DNA from: Butyricicoccus porcorum
GTDB taxonomy: Bacteria; Bacillota; Clostridia; Oscillospirales; Butyricicoccaceae
Direction of reading: 5' to 3'
NCBI RefSeq assembly: GCF_002157465.1
Contig: NZ_NHOC01000005.1
Location: 9,134-73,133, forward strand
DNA length: 64,000 nt
In this document: one piece after another, positions 1 through 9,047 of the stretch
Position numbering within the stretch: the first letter of the stretch is position 1
Layout of the letters: every line of letters starts with the position of its first letter
Notes under the pieces: generated by a model
Told to the model about the DNA's origin: nothing
The model's database searches: none
Seen by the model: only the letters and a program-made list of their open reading frames with translations
Program-made: the position numbers and the translations under genes

Positions 1-1530
1 GACGCCCGCCGCGTGTGTGGACGCATGGCGCGGCATGCCCTCCAGGCTGCGCGCCGTGTCAATCAGACGGTGTACGGTCTCATCGTTCTCATACATCTGC
101 CGCAGCTGGTCGGAAGCGGCGAGCGCCTTGTCCAGCGTGATGTGCAGTTCGTTCGGCACGAGCTTGGCGACAACATCGACATCGCCATAGGGGATGTTCA
201 GCGCACGCCCGACATCGCGGATGGCGTTGCGCGCCGCCATTGTACCAAAAGTGACAATCTGCGCCACATGGTCGGCACCATATTTATTCGTGACGTATTC
301 AATGACCTCCTGCCGGCGCTCATAACAGAAATCAACGTCGATATCCGGCATGCTGACGCGCTCCGGATTGAGGAAGCGTTCAAAGTACAGCGAATACTGG
401 ATCGGATCGAGCGTCGTGATATCCAGACAGTAGGCGACCATGGAGCCCGCTGCTGAGCCGCGCCCCGGCCCGACCGGGATGCCGTGTGTCTTGGCATAAT
501 GGATGAAATCCCAGACAATCAGGAAGTAATCGACGAAGCCCATGCGCGCAATCATGTCCAGCTCGTATTCCAGACGTGCACGCTTTTCGCTGTCATTCGG
601 GTCATAGCGACGGTCGAAGCCTTCCATGCACAGCTTGTGCAGGTATTCCTGTGCAGTATACCCCGCCGGAACATCAAAGGACGGCAGATGATATTCTCCG
701 AACGTGAAATCCAGATTACACCGCTCCGCAATCTTCGCCGTGTTGGCAATGGCCTCCGGGTGCTCCGGGAACAGTGCCGCCATCTCCTCCTCGCTCTTGA
801 GGTAGAATTCCTCTGTTTCAAAGCGCATGCGGTCGATATCGTCCACCGTCTTGCCCGTCTGAATACACATCAGGACGTCCTGTATTCTGGCGTCCTCGCG
901 CCGTGTGTAGTGCGCGTCGTTGGTCACGACAAGCGGAATGCCGGTCTCCTCCGCGATTTTCAGCACGCCGCGGTTGACATCTACCTGCTCACGCAGACCG
1001 TGATCCTGAATTTCCAGATAGAAATTATCTTCTCCGAAAATATCGCGATATTCCAGCGCCATCTCCTTTGCTGCGGCGTAATTCTGCTGTAAAATCAGCG
1101 ATGGCACCGCGCCTGCCAGACAGGCAGACAGCGCAATCAGGCCTCCGGAATGCTGCCGCAGCAGCTCCAGATCGACGCGCGGTCGGTTGTAAAAGCCCTC
1201 AGAAAATGACAGGCTGACCATATGGATGAGATTTTTATAGCCCTCTTCATTTTTGCACAGCAACACAAGGTGATACGGGTTGTTGTCCATCCCATGTACC
1301 TTGTCATGGCGCGTGCGGCGCGCGACATAGACCTCACAGCCGATGATCGGCTTGATGCCCGCCGCCTTCGCCGCACGATAAAAGTCAATGACGCCATACA
1401 TGACGCCGTGGTCTGTAATGGCAATGGCATCCTGCCCGATTGCCTTCACATGCTCCATCATGGTGGAAATGCGATTGGCGCCATCGAGCAGGCTGAATTC
1501 GGTATGTACGTGCAGATGCACAAAGCTCAT
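1..1530 (-). CDS. dnaE: DNA polymerase III alpha subunit (DnaE), N-terminal part
   Basis: Replicative polymerase alpha subunit; roughly the first 510 residues are present and the rest lies beyond the left edge. The protein opens with a PHP domain (HLHVHTEFS, then ITDHGVMYG), followed by the polymerase core with the catalytic aspartate motif PDIDVDF near residue 393 and the GPGRGSAAGS segment before it, which is the DnaE layout rather than PolC. The ATG at 1530 overlaps the whiA stop codon (ATGA), so the two are probably translationally coupled and transcribed together from the rapZ side. I read the frame directly from the minus strand. Identity is firm; the C-terminal tau- and beta-binding regions cannot be assessed. 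Confidence 0.95.
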   Translation of the reverse strand, partial: MSFVHLHVHTEFSLLDGANRISTMMEHVKAIGQDAIAITDHGVMYGVIDFYRAAKAAGIKPIIGCEVYVARRTRHDKVHGMDNNPYHLVLLCKNEEGYKNLIHMVSLSFSEGFYNRPRVDLELLRQHSGGLIALSACLAGAVPSLILQQNYAAAKEMALEYRDIFGEDNFYLEIQDHGLREQVDVNRGVLKIAEETGIPLVVTNDAHYTRREDARIQDVLMCIQTGKTVDDIDRMRFETEEFYLKSEEEMAALFPEHPEAIANTAKIAERCNLDFTFGEYHLPSFDVPAGYTAQEYLHKLCMEGFDRRYDPNDSEKRARLEYELDMIARMGFVDYFLIVWDFIHYAKTHGIPVGPGRGSAAGSMVAYCLDITTLDPIQYSLYFERFLNPERVSMPDIDVDFCYERRQEVIEYVTNKYGADHVAQIVTFGTMAARNAIRDVGRALNIPYGDVDVVAKLVPNELHITLDKALAASDQLRQMYENDETVHRLIDTARSLEGMPRHASTHAAGV

Positions 1531-2441
1531 GTTTGTTCCTCCTCCGCCGCTGCGCGCGCAATCGACACAATGCGGCGCATGCGGTGGCTCAGTCCCGGCT
1601 TGGAAATCGGCGGGTCAAGGCGCGACGCCAGCTCCGACAGACTTGCTGTCGGATCATCCAGCCGCAGACGAATGGTTTCGTGCAGCGCGTCCGGGAAAAT
1701 ATCCCATCCGCTTTGATCCAGTGCGCGCCGGATGACGGCAATCTGCTCTGCCGCCGCATTGGATGCCTTGATGACATTCGCAGCCTCACAGTTGACCTGT
1801 CGGTTGATCTGGTTGCGCAGCTGCTTTTCCACCTTGGCCTCCATCATGCACAGCGCCGCATGCGGCGCGCCGATCAGCGTGAGAAAATCCTCTGCGCCCG
1901 CCGTGTCCTTCCAGTACAGCAGCGAGGCTGACTTGCGCGTGGCCAGCTTGGGCGACAGCTCCATGTCCAGCATCAGGCTCATGACCTCGCGGCACAGTGT
2001 ATGGTGTGGCGTCGTCAGCTCGAGATGCGTCTTTTTGTCCGGGCTCGCGACTGTGCCCGCCGCGAGGAAAATCCCGCGCAGGAACGACGCCCGACAGCAG
2101 TCTTCCTCAATCACATTGCGGTTGAGATGATAGGACAGGTGATATTTCAGATCGTAGCCAAGCGCGGAAAAAATGCGCCCCAGCTGCGTTTCTTCTGTTA
2201 TTTTAATGGCATAGCGTCCGCCGGAACCCGCTTCCGGCAGCTTCACCGTCACGCCGAAGGCGCGTGCCAGCAGCGGCGGAATGCGGCGTGCCAGCGGCTC
2301 ACAGCTGGTCACCATGCAGATTTCCGTATGGGAAAAGGTGTGCGCATACAGCAGAATGCCATACGCCTCCGCCACCGCGCAGCACATGCGGCTGACCGGG
2401 ATGCGGCACAGCTCCGCCTTGGTCTCTGAAGAAAATGACAC
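1527..2441 (-). CDS. whiA: Sporulation/cell-division regulator WhiA
   Basis: DNA-binding protein with a LAGLIDADG-like N-terminal fold and a C-terminal helix-turn-helix; in Firmicutes it affects division and chromosome segregation. The 304 residues match the usual length. The N-terminus (SFSSETKAELCR), the central NCEAANVIKASNAA segment and the C-terminal LSELASRLDPPISKPGLSHR stretch are characteristic. The start is GTG at 2441, with GAGGAGGG about 7 bases upstream. It lies 12 bp after yvcK and its TGA overlaps the dnaE ATG, giving the order rapZ-yvcK-whiA-dnaE. In Bacillus subtilis an HPr paralogue (crh) follows whiA; here dnaE takes that place. Confidence 0.95.
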   Translation of the reverse strand: MSFSSETKAELCRIPVSRMCCAVAEAYGILLYAHTFSHTEICMVTSCEPLARRIPPLLARAFGVTVKLPEAGSGGRYAIKITEETQLGRIFSALGYDLKYHLSYHLNRNVIEEDCCRASFLRGIFLAAGTVASPDKKTHLELTTPHHTLCREVMSLMLDMELSPKLATRKSASLLYWKDTAGAEDFLTLIGAPHAALCMMEAKVEKQLRNQINRQVNCEAANVIKASNAAAEQIAVIRRALDQSGWDIFPDALHETIRLRLDDPTASLSELASRLDPPISKPGLSHRMRRIVSIARAAAEEEQT

Positions 2442-2453
2442 CGCAATCCCTCC

Positions 2454-3590
2454 TCAAATTTTTCCCGGCTCGGTCTCCTGTGCGAGCAGGTCATACGCTC
2501 CATATACGCCCTCACGCGCCCCGCAGCACTGTCCAAACGTATGGATAACTGCCTGTGCCAGCAGTGCGGGGTCATGCCGCGCAAAGCGGCTGCCGCTCGC
2601 GATAAGCGGATAGCCGTACATCTCCACGCCTGCGGCGCGAAACCGCTCCATATCCATGACAACCGGCTCGGCATCCTCTGTTTTATAGCGCACCTGAATC
2701 GTGTCCGGCACGGGTGCGGTATTATAAATGCACGCATCTACCATGCCCTCTGCGCTATGCTGCAGCAGCGCGTCCAGATGGTCAAACGCGGTATATTCTT
2801 CGGTCTCTCCATCCTGCGTCATAATATTGAGCACATAGACCTTTGGCGCCTTTGCCCTTTTCAGCGCATCGACAATGCCATCGACCAGCAGATTCGGGAT
2901 GATGCTGGTATACAGGCTGCCCGGGCCGAGCAGGATCAGGTCGGCGGACAAAATCGCGTCGAGCGCATGCGGCAGGGCGCTGGCATTTTCCGGCTCCAGC
3001 CGCACCTTTTTGATGCGGCAATTCTGCTGCTTTTTTTTCGCGGCAATTTTGGATTCTCCGACGACACTCGCGCCATTTTCAAAATCCGCGACGAGATTGA
3101 CGTTTGCATTGGTCACCGGCAGCACCTTGCCTGTAACCGCGAGAACCTCGTTCATGCGCGTGACGGCTTCCTCAAACGAGCCGGAAATGCCGTTGAGCGC
3201 GGCGAGGAACAGATTTCCAAATGACTGTCCCTTGTTGACCCCCTCCGGAAAACGATAGTTCATCAGTTCCATCATCGTCGGCTCGGTATTGGCGAGTGCG
3301 GTGATACAGTTGCGGATATCGCCCGGCGGGAGCATACCGAGATCCTCGCGCAGCATGCCGCTGCCGCCGCCGTCATCCGAAACGGAGACAATTGCCGTGA
3401 TGTTTTCTGTATAGGTCTTGAGTCCACGCAGCATGGTGGACAGGCCGGTGCCGCCGCCGATGACGACAATGCGCGGCCCCAGGCTGCGCGCGGACTGAAT
3501 GGACTGGCGATTCTGCCGTTTGCGCAGTCCCAGCCTGCGCGCCGTCCGCATCGCGCGCAGATATACCTTGCGGTAAAATGGTCTTGCCAT
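2454..3590 (-). CDS. yvcK: Gluconeogenesis factor YvcK (CofD-like UDP-sugar binding protein)
   Basis: CofD-superfamily cytosolic protein that binds UDP-sugars and in Bacillus is needed for cell-wall synthesis on gluconeogenic carbon. The 378-residue product has a basic N-terminal extension of about 40 residues, then the nucleotide-binding GGGTGLS motif, VSDDGGGSG, PPGDIRNC and the LLGPGSLYTSI loop, all typical of YvcK. It is transcribed after rapZ (8 bp gap) and before whiA. The arginine-rich extension (RTARRLGLRKRQNRQ) is longer than in the Bacillus protein as I remember it; whether it matters is unknown. Confidence 0.94.
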   Translation of the reverse strand: MARPFYRKVYLRAMRTARRLGLRKRQNRQSIQSARSLGPRIVVIGGGTGLSTMLRGLKTYTENITAIVSVSDDGGGSGMLREDLGMLPPGDIRNCITALANTEPTMMELMNYRFPEGVNKGQSFGNLFLAALNGISGSFEEAVTRMNEVLAVTGKVLPVTNANVNLVADFENGASVVGESKIAAKKKQQNCRIKKVRLEPENASALPHALDAILSADLILLGPGSLYTSIIPNLLVDGIVDALKRAKAPKVYVLNIMTQDGETEEYTAFDHLDALLQHSAEGMVDACIYNTAPVPDTIQVRYKTEDAEPVVMDMERFRAAGVEMYGYPLIASGSRFARHDPALLAQAVIHTFGQCCGAREGVYGAYDLLAQETEPGKI

Positions 3591-3598
3591 ATGTTGGT

Positions 3599-4459
3599 TT
3601 ACCCCTTATGACTGTCTCGATGCGTGGCTGTTGCGATGATGTTCTGTTCCAGCAGATGCTGGGTGACCGCCTCCGCAATGGCGACGGAGCGATGGCGCCC
3701 GCCCGTGCAGCCGATGCCGATGGTCAGCACAGCCTTTCCTTCCTTCGTATACTGGGGAATGAGGAAATCGAGCAGGCTGAACAGCTTATCGAGATAGCGG
3801 TCCGCCGTGCCGTCACAGAACACATAATTGCGCACCTGCGGGTCCGTGCCGTTTTTCTCGCGCAGGCTGATTTCATAGTACGGATTGGGCAGGAAGCGCA
3901 CATCAAAAACGAGATCTGCATCCGCCGGAATGCCGTATTTAAAGCCAAAGGAAACAACATTGATGCGCATCAGACCGCGGCGCGAGCCGGTGACCAGTGA
4001 AATGATGGTCTCCCTCAGCTGTGCGACCTCAAAGCGCGTGGTATCCACGACATAGTCCGCCCGCACACGGATCGGCGTGAGCAGCTCGCGCTCGCGCTCA
4101 ATCGCATCACTCATCGTGACGCCGTTTTCCATCAACGGATGCTTGCGGCGCGTTGCCTTGTAGCGGTTGATGAGCGTCGGATTTGCAGTATCCAGAAAAA
4201 TCAGCTTGTAATCACAGCCCATTTCCCGGACGCGATCAAACGCGGACAGCAGACCCAGGATATCTTTTCCGGCGCGTGCATCCACGGCCAGCGCAACGCG
4301 TTCATATTGCCCGCCGGTTGCGGCAAGGCAGATCTCCGCAAACGCGGGGATGAGCGCGACCGGCATGTTATCCACGCAGTAATACCCCAGATCCTCCAAC
4401 GTCGCCATGGCTCTCGATTTTCCCGATCCGGACATGCCGGAAATGATAAAGAACTTCAT
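3599..4459 (-). CDS. rapZ: RNase adapter / nucleotide-binding protein RapZ (YvcJ)
   Basis: P-loop protein of the RapZ/YvcJ family, which in enterobacteria presents the sRNA GlmZ to RNase E and in Bacilli binds nucleotide. I chose ATG 4459 (MKFFIISGMSGSGKS) because the Walker A motif must sit at the extreme N-terminus; the frame is open further upstream but without family similarity. The 286 residues include DNMPVALIP, a Walker B-like LIFLDT, and the diagnostic C-terminal GIGCTGGRHRSVAIAE. It is 49 bp downstream of murB and 8 bp upstream of yvcK on the same strand. Confidence 0.94.
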   Translation of the reverse strand: MKFFIISGMSGSGKSRAMATLEDLGYYCVDNMPVALIPAFAEICLAATGGQYERVALAVDARAGKDILGLLSAFDRVREMGCDYKLIFLDTANPTLINRYKATRRKHPLMENGVTMSDAIERERELLTPIRVRADYVVDTTRFEVAQLRETIISLVTGSRRGLMRINVVSFGFKYGIPADADLVFDVRFLPNPYYEISLREKNGTDPQVRNYVFCDGTADRYLDKLFSLLDFLIPQYTKEGKAVLTIGIGCTGGRHRSVAIAEAVTQHLLEQNIIATATHRDSHKG

Positions 4460-4508
4460 ATCTGTCGACCTTTCTCCCTGACATCCCTTTTTATTACAAA
4501 CTGCTGTG

Positions 4509-5417
4509 TTACAGCACGCGCACCTCCGGCTCAAGCTGCACGCCGAACTGGCGCAGCACCTCGTCCTGCACGTGCTCCATCAGTGCGAGCACATCAGCGC
4601 AGGTTGCGCCGCCGCGGTTGATGACAAAGCCCGCATGCTTTTCGGAAACCTGTGCGCCGCCGACGGTATACCCCATCAGCCCGGCATCCTGAATCAGTTT
4701 ACCCGCGAAATATCCCTCCGGACGCTTGAATGTGCTGCCTGCGCTCGGATAATTGAGCGGCTGCTTGTCGCGGCGGCGCGCGGCGAAATCGTCCATCTTC
4801 GCACGGATTGCCGCCGTGTCGCCTTCTACCAGCTGCATCTCTGCGGACAGCGCGATCCAGTCGGGATGGCTCTTATATGTGCTCGCGCGGTAGCCGAACG
4901 CATGATCTGTTCCGATGAGCGTTCCAATTTTACCGGTCTGTGCGTCGTAATAGCGCGAGGAAACAACAACATCCGCCGTCTGCCCGTCATACGCGCCCGC
5001 ATTCATAAACAGCGCACCGCCGAGTGAGCCGGGAATGCCTCCCGCAAATTCCAGGCCGGAGAGCCCTGCCCGCTGTGCCTCATTGGACAGTACGGACAGC
5101 AGTACACCGGTCTGCGCCGTGATGCGTGTCCCCTCCACCTGAAGCGCCGCATAGTCGCTGCCAATGCACAGCACAACGCCGCGGATACCCTCGTCATGCA
5201 CGAGCACATTGGAGCCGTTACCGAGCACGGTCAGCGGCAGCCCCGCCGCACGCGCCGCCTTCACAGCACTGCAAAGCGCACGCTCACTTTTGGGTGAAAC
5301 CAACAGGTCTGCCGGGCCGCCGATGCGAAACGATGTATGACGGCTCATCGGCTCATTCGGGCACAGCATTACCTCATCGACCGGACACTCCAGCCCGCGT
5401 TTGAATACTTCTATCAT
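4509..5417 (-). CDS. murB: UDP-N-acetylenolpyruvoylglucosamine reductase
   Basis: FAD enzyme that uses NADPH to reduce the enolpyruvyl group to UDP-MurNAc in the cytosolic steps of peptidoglycan synthesis. The 302 residues show the FAD-binding segments (TSFRIGGPADLLV, GNGSNVLV, GIPGSLGGALFMNAGAYDG), the catalytic serine in PSAGSTFKRP near residue 228, and the C-terminal glutamate in EPEVRVL. The serine-containing loop and the short C-terminus fit the type IIa MurB common in Firmicutes. The start at 5417 has AAAGGA upstream. It precedes rapZ-yvcK-whiA and probably heads that operon. Confidence 0.96.
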   Translation of the reverse strand: MIEVFKRGLECPVDEVMLCPNEPMSRHTSFRIGGPADLLVSPKSERALCSAVKAARAAGLPLTVLGNGSNVLVHDEGIRGVVLCIGSDYAALQVEGTRITAQTGVLLSVLSNEAQRAGLSGLEFAGGIPGSLGGALFMNAGAYDGQTADVVVSSRYYDAQTGKIGTLIGTDHAFGYRASTYKSHPDWIALSAEMQLVEGDTAAIRAKMDDFAARRRDKQPLNYPSAGSTFKRPEGYFAGKLIQDAGLMGYTVGGAQVSEKHAGFVINRGGATCADVLALMEHVQDEVLRQFGVQLEPEVRVL

Positions 5418-5475
5418 AAAATTTCATTCCTTTATTGCATAAATACCGCCCGCAGGCGGAAGGTGATACAGCTTT

Positions 5476-5481
5476 ATTATA
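5476..5481 (-). promoter_or_regulatory. Probable extended -10 promoter of the murB operon
   Basis: On the minus strand the sequence reads TGTTATAAT, an extended -10, about 60 bp before the murB start. No good -35 hexamer stands at the right distance, so strength is uncertain. Confidence 0.4.
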
Positions 5482-5606
5482 ACATGCCGGCGTTGGAAAG
5501 GGAACGCCACCGCTGAAATTTCCATAAATATCCCGCACACCGGTTTTCGCTCATTCTGCCATGCCCCGCCATGGCAAACAAATTCCCATCGGTTTGCGTT
5601 TTGCTC

Positions 5607-5635
5607 TTGTTTTTCTTCCGCATGTCGCATACAAT
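5607..5635 (+). promoter_or_regulatory. Promoter of the phosphoesterase gene
   Basis: TTGTTT (5607-5612) and TACAAT (5630-5635) are separated by 17 bp and lie about 70 bp before the phosphoesterase start. Confidence 0.5.
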
Positions 5636-5702
5636 AGTAGTAATAAAATTACCTGTTATTGGCGATTACATCCAACCATTGTATCAACCGGAGGGTTCCG
5701 TT

Positions 5703-6413
5703 ATGATTTACGTTACAAGTGACTTGCACGGCTGCCTGGAGGACTGGAAGAGCCTGCTGCAAAAAATCCGTTTTTCTGACAACGACACCATGTTTGTACT
5801 GGGCGACTGCGTCGATCTCGGCCCCGATCCGATCGGCTTGCTGCACGATATGATGGAGCGCCCGAATGTGTTCCCGATTCTCGGCAACCACGAATGGATG
5901 TTTGCCCGCTGTGCACGCACCATCCCGCCCGAGGCGAATATGGACAATCTGATGTCCTTTTTCGACGATTATTCCATCCGCGACCTCGCCCAGTGGGCAG
6001 CAGACGGCGGACAGCATACACTTGCGCAGTTCCTCGATCTGGACGAGGAAGGCCGCGAAGCCATCCTCGATTATATCGGCGAGATGACGCTGTATGAGGA
6101 GACCGAGGCGGACGGCGTTTCGTTCGTGCTGACTCACAGCGGCATCGAGGAATTTGATCCCGACCAGCCGCTGGAGGATTATCCACCCTCCGCGTTCCTG
6201 ATGGCCCACCCGGAGCCGGGCATGGAATATTTCCCCGACCGCACGGTGATCGTCGGCCATCGCCCGACCTACCGTCTCAAGGGCGGCACTGCGGGCAAAA
6301 TTCTCGACGACGGCGGCATTATCTACATTGACTGCGGCGCAGCGCATAAGGAGGACGGCGGCTGTGTCGGCTGCCTGCGCCTCGACGACTTTGAGGAATT
6401 TTATATCGACTGA
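5703..6413 (+). CDS. PPP-family metallophosphoesterase
   Basis: Calcineurin-like phosphoesterase with the full PPP metal-binding set: SDLHGC near residue 6, LGDCVDLG, LGNHEWM, LTHSGIEEFD and VGHRPTYRL. The nearest functional relatives are bacterial serine/threonine phosphatases and diadenosine-polyphosphate hydrolases such as PrpE/ApaH; the sequence does not decide between them. ATG 5703 is chosen because CGGAGGG sits 7 bp upstream and the first strand (MIYVTSDLHG) is the family N-terminus; an ATG about 130 bp further upstream would add an unrelated extension. The 236-residue protein is monocistronic, followed by a terminator, and presumably cytosolic. Confidence 0.85.
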   Translation: MIYVTSDLHGCLEDWKSLLQKIRFSDNDTMFVLGDCVDLGPDPIGLLHDMMERPNVFPILGNHEWMFARCARTIPPEANMDNLMSFFDDYSIRDLAQWAADGGQHTLAQFLDLDEEGREAILDYIGEMTLYEETEADGVSFVLTHSGIEEFDPDQPLEDYPPSAFLMAHPEPGMEYFPDRTVIVGHRPTYRLKGGTAGKILDDGGIIYIDCGAAHKEDGGCVGCLRLDDFEEFYID

Positions 6414-6429
6414 GTGTTGACAGAGAAAA

Positions 6430-6468
6430 CCCGGTTTCCGCTGAAGAAGCGAAAACCGGGCCTTTTTT
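6430..6468 (+). terminator. Terminator after the phosphoesterase gene
   Basis: CCCGGTTT pairs with AAACCGGG around a short loop, followed by T6. On the minus strand the hairpin is followed by TTTTCT, so it may also act on the kinase unit converging from the right. Confidence 0.8.
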
Positions 6469-6473
6469 GTCTG

Positions 6474-7070
6474 TCATTTCATGCGTTCGCGTATGTACTG
6501 CTCGAGCGTATCGGTCGTGCGCTCGATCCCCAGTTTGTTGCTGTTGATGCACAAGTCGTAATTGCGCGAGTCGCCCCACTTCATCTCACAGTAATGATTG
6601 TGATACGCCTTTCGCTTTCGGTCATGCCGCCAGATCATGCGCTCGGCCTCTGCCCGCGAAATCAGATGAAGGCCCGCAATACGCTTAATTTTGGCGTCCA
6701 TGTCTCCGAGCACAAAAATCGTAATCAGTCCGGGATTGCCCTTCAGAATGGTCTCTGCGCACCGTCCGACGATGACAAATGACGCCCCTTCCTCCGCCTT
6801 TTTGCGCAGGAAGTCGAACTGCATGTTGGCAATCTGTTCCTCCGGCGAGTTGCTGAAGCCGCGCACCGTCCGTGAAAACAGGTGGTTCTTCGGCAGCTCG
6901 TCATACTTCTCCAGATTGCGGGAATCCACATTCTTCTCGTCTGCAATTTCCTCGAGGATGTTGCGGTCATACAGCGGCAGCGCAAACCGCCGCGCCAACT
7001 CCTCAGCGATACAGTGTCCGCCGCTTCCGAATTCACGGCTGACAGCAATAATCAGTTGCTTGCTTTCCAT
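6474..7070 (-). CDS. Cytidylate kinase-like protein
   Basis: Protein of the cytidylate-kinase-like family found widely in Clostridia. The 198 residues start with ISREFGSGGHCIAEELA, a P-loop variant, followed by YDRNILEEIA, VIVGRCAETIL and the RRHDRKR-like lid segment (MIWRHDRKRKAYHNHY). It differs from the canonical Cmk fold in the P-loop and lid, so the true substrate is not known; it is not the housekeeping CMP kinase. It lies 12 bp downstream of the transporter gene and is probably cotranscribed with it. Confidence 0.8.
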   Translation of the reverse strand: MESKQLIIAVSREFGSGGHCIAEELARRFALPLYDRNILEEIADEKNVDSRNLEKYDELPKNHLFSRTVRGFSNSPEEQIANMQFDFLRKKAEEGASFVIVGRCAETILKGNPGLITIFVLGDMDAKIKRIAGLHLISRAEAERMIWRHDRKRKAYHNHYCEMKWGDSRNYDLCINSNKLGIERTTDTLEQYIRERMK

Positions 7071-7082
7071 ACTCTACCTCTC

Positions 7083-8438
7083 TCATAAATAGCGTACCCA
7101 AATGAAAACAGTTGAAATGACCAAAACAAGAATGGTTGCCGGAACGGACCGGCGGCAATACTGACCCCAGCTGACCGGATGTCCCTCTCGTGCGGCGACC
7201 GATGTACCGACAACATTGGCTGATGCACCGATTGGCGTCGCACTTCCGCCGACATCCGTACCCATCGACAGCGCCCACGCCAGCACGGAGAGCTCCGCAT
7301 CGGTCGCCAGCGCCAGCGTCTTGATGACCGGAATCATCGTCGCGGCAAACGGAATGTTATCAACGAAGGCACTTGCCACCGCAGATACCCAGATGATAAT
7401 TGCCGTCATCAGCATCAGGTTGCCGCCGCTGATCTCTCCGATATAAAAGGCAATGATTTCGAGAATACCCGTCTGCTCCAGACCGCCGACAACCATAAAC
7501 AGACCGATAAAGAACAGCAGGGTTTTATAATCCACCTTTTTGAGCAGCAGCACTGCATGCCGCCCTGCCGCGAGCAGTGTCGCCGCCGCACTGATGACAC
7601 CGATCAGCGCGACCGTCATACCGGTCTGCGCATGGGTAATCAGCAGCACAACCGTGCCCCCAAATACCAGACAACTGAATACAAATCCGCGTCTGTCTGT
7701 AATCGCATCTGCTGGGTTGGGATATGTCGTGGGGATATTGGCTGCACGGTCTGTCGGCTGCAACTCCTTTCGATAGGCAAAATAGAAGTAAATTACCACA
7801 GCAACGAGTGAAATTGCCGCTATTGCGCCGGTATTGGTGATAAAATCGGCAAAGGAATAGCCGAGTGAGGTGCCGATGATGATGTTCGGCGGGTCGCCGC
7901 ACATCGTTGCTGAACCGCCCAGATTGGCACAGAATATTTCGGCCAGTATCATAGGCACGGGATTAAATCGCAGCAGCTGTGCCAGCTCCACTGTGACTGC
8001 TGCGAGGAACAGAATAACTGTGATGCTGTCGATGAACATCGCAAGCACCGCCGACATAATCATAAATGTGATAAAGATCGGGATGACCTGATAGCGCACA
8101 AATTTTGCAATTGTCATGCACAGCCAGCGGAAAAATCCGACACGCGCCATGCCCTCTACCATAATCATCATGCCTGCGATGAAAATAATCGTCGCCCAGT
8201 TGATGCCGCTCGACTCCTCTGAAACCGGATAGCGTTCATACCAAAAGCTCAAATGCAGGATGTTTTCCAGATTGAGTGTCTTCATCATAGCTGCTGTGCT
8301 GTGCATGCACAGCCCGAATACAATCAGAAACATAGCGCAGCCGCTAATCAACGTGACAATATGCCGTTCGATCTTCTCTGAAATAATCAGTAAGAACATC
8401 AATACAAAAATAACTCCTGCCGCAATTTGTGCCATCAT
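7083..8438 (-). CDS. ArsB/NhaD/SLC13-superfamily ion transporter
   Basis: Polytopic membrane transporter, about 451 residues and roughly 11 membrane segments. The two repeat signatures of the ion-transporter superfamily are present: CGDPPNIIIGTSLG in the first half and GTDVGGSATPIGASANVVG in the second, a pattern shared by ArsB, NhaD sodium/proton antiporters and the mammalian P protein. The substrate cannot be assigned. I start at the first of two adjacent ATG codons (8438, MMAQIAAGV), with AAGGGA 7 bp upstream; a longer frame reading upstream has no membrane character. Transcription probably begins near 8830, leaving an unusually long leader. Confidence 0.82.
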   Translation of the reverse strand: MMAQIAAGVIFVLMFLLIISEKIERHIVTLISGCAMFLIVFGLCMHSTAAMMKTLNLENILHLSFWYERYPVSEESSGINWATIIFIAGMMIMVEGMARVGFFRWLCMTIAKFVRYQVIPIFITFMIMSAVLAMFIDSITVILFLAAVTVELAQLLRFNPVPMILAEIFCANLGGSATMCGDPPNIIIGTSLGYSFADFITNTGAIAAISLVAVVIYFYFAYRKELQPTDRAANIPTTYPNPADAITDRRGFVFSCLVFGGTVVLLITHAQTGMTVALIGVISAAATLLAAGRHAVLLLKKVDYKTLLFFIGLFMVVGGLEQTGILEIIAFYIGEISGGNLMLMTAIIIWVSAVASAFVDNIPFAATMIPVIKTLALATDAELSVLAWALSMGTDVGGSATPIGASANVVGTSVAAREGHPVSWGQYCRRSVPATILVLVISTVFIWVRYL

Positions 8439-8836
8439 AGCAAATCCCTTCTTTCTCCGGGGCTGTCCCGGCGCGCTGCGAAACACGCCATGTGCCCAAT
8501 GATATGGAGCTTTTCGCAAAACAAGGCGAGAAACCGCAAAAATCCATCCGGATCTCAGGATTTGCCAACGATGCATTGCAGAAAAAACCTGTTCCGGGCG
8601 CGCGCCGACCCGTTCTGCAGCAGACCGGCGCAGCTATGCCGCCGTACCTGCCAGTTTCCCCGCTCAGCCAAAAGTTATGTCAGAACATTCCGAAAATCAC
8701 ATCAACTGCGCTGCTGCCGCAAATTTCCTGTTATTTCTTAGCATTTTCTTAGCCTCACAGGGACAGCTTCCCCGCTGAACAGCGCGCAGTGCGCCCCTGA
8801 ACATTACGAATTGTAACACTCCCTCTGAATATCCGT

Positions 8837-8865
8837 ATTCTAGCAAGCTGTCGAATTTTTGTCAA
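8837..8865 (-). promoter_or_regulatory. Promoter of transporter/kinase unit
   Basis: On the minus strand TTGACA (8860-8865) and TAGAAT (8837-8842) are 17 bp apart, close to sigma-A consensus. Confidence 0.75.
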
Positions 8866-8984
8866 GTCCATTTTCTGGAACCGACCTCTTCCGTTGCTTT
8901 GGATAATTCTAGTGGAATACGTGTAAATTTCCTATAAAGCCCCCCACTTTTTGTGCGAATTGACTGGAAATACGCGCACATGTT

Positions 8985-8993
8985 TGGTATACT
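8985..8993 (+). promoter_or_regulatory. Extended -10 promoter of oxidoreductase gene
   Basis: TGGTATACT (8985-8993) is an extended -10. A TTGACT at 8960-8965 is 22 bp from it, too far for a normal -35. Confidence 0.5.
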
Positions 8994-9047
8994 ATAGGTA
9001 ATCTTGGTATCTTTCTGATTGAATGCAAAGGAATGGTGAGATATAGA

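Larger units (their letters stand above)
8439..9047. other. 609 bp divergent intergenic region with a long leader
   Basis: No convincing gene here. The minus-strand promoter at 8837-8865 implies a leader of about 390 nt before the transporter. It holds a GC-rich stretch (8590-8640) with several possible hairpins and two copies of TTTCTTAGC 11 bp apart (8734-8742, 8745-8753). I could not match it to a known riboswitch. The plus-strand promoter of the oxidoreductase lies at 8985-8993. Confidence 0.6.

Noticed and set aside
8439-8830. A cobalamin or other known riboswitch in the transporter leader.
   Set aside because: No matching conserved boxes on the minus strand.
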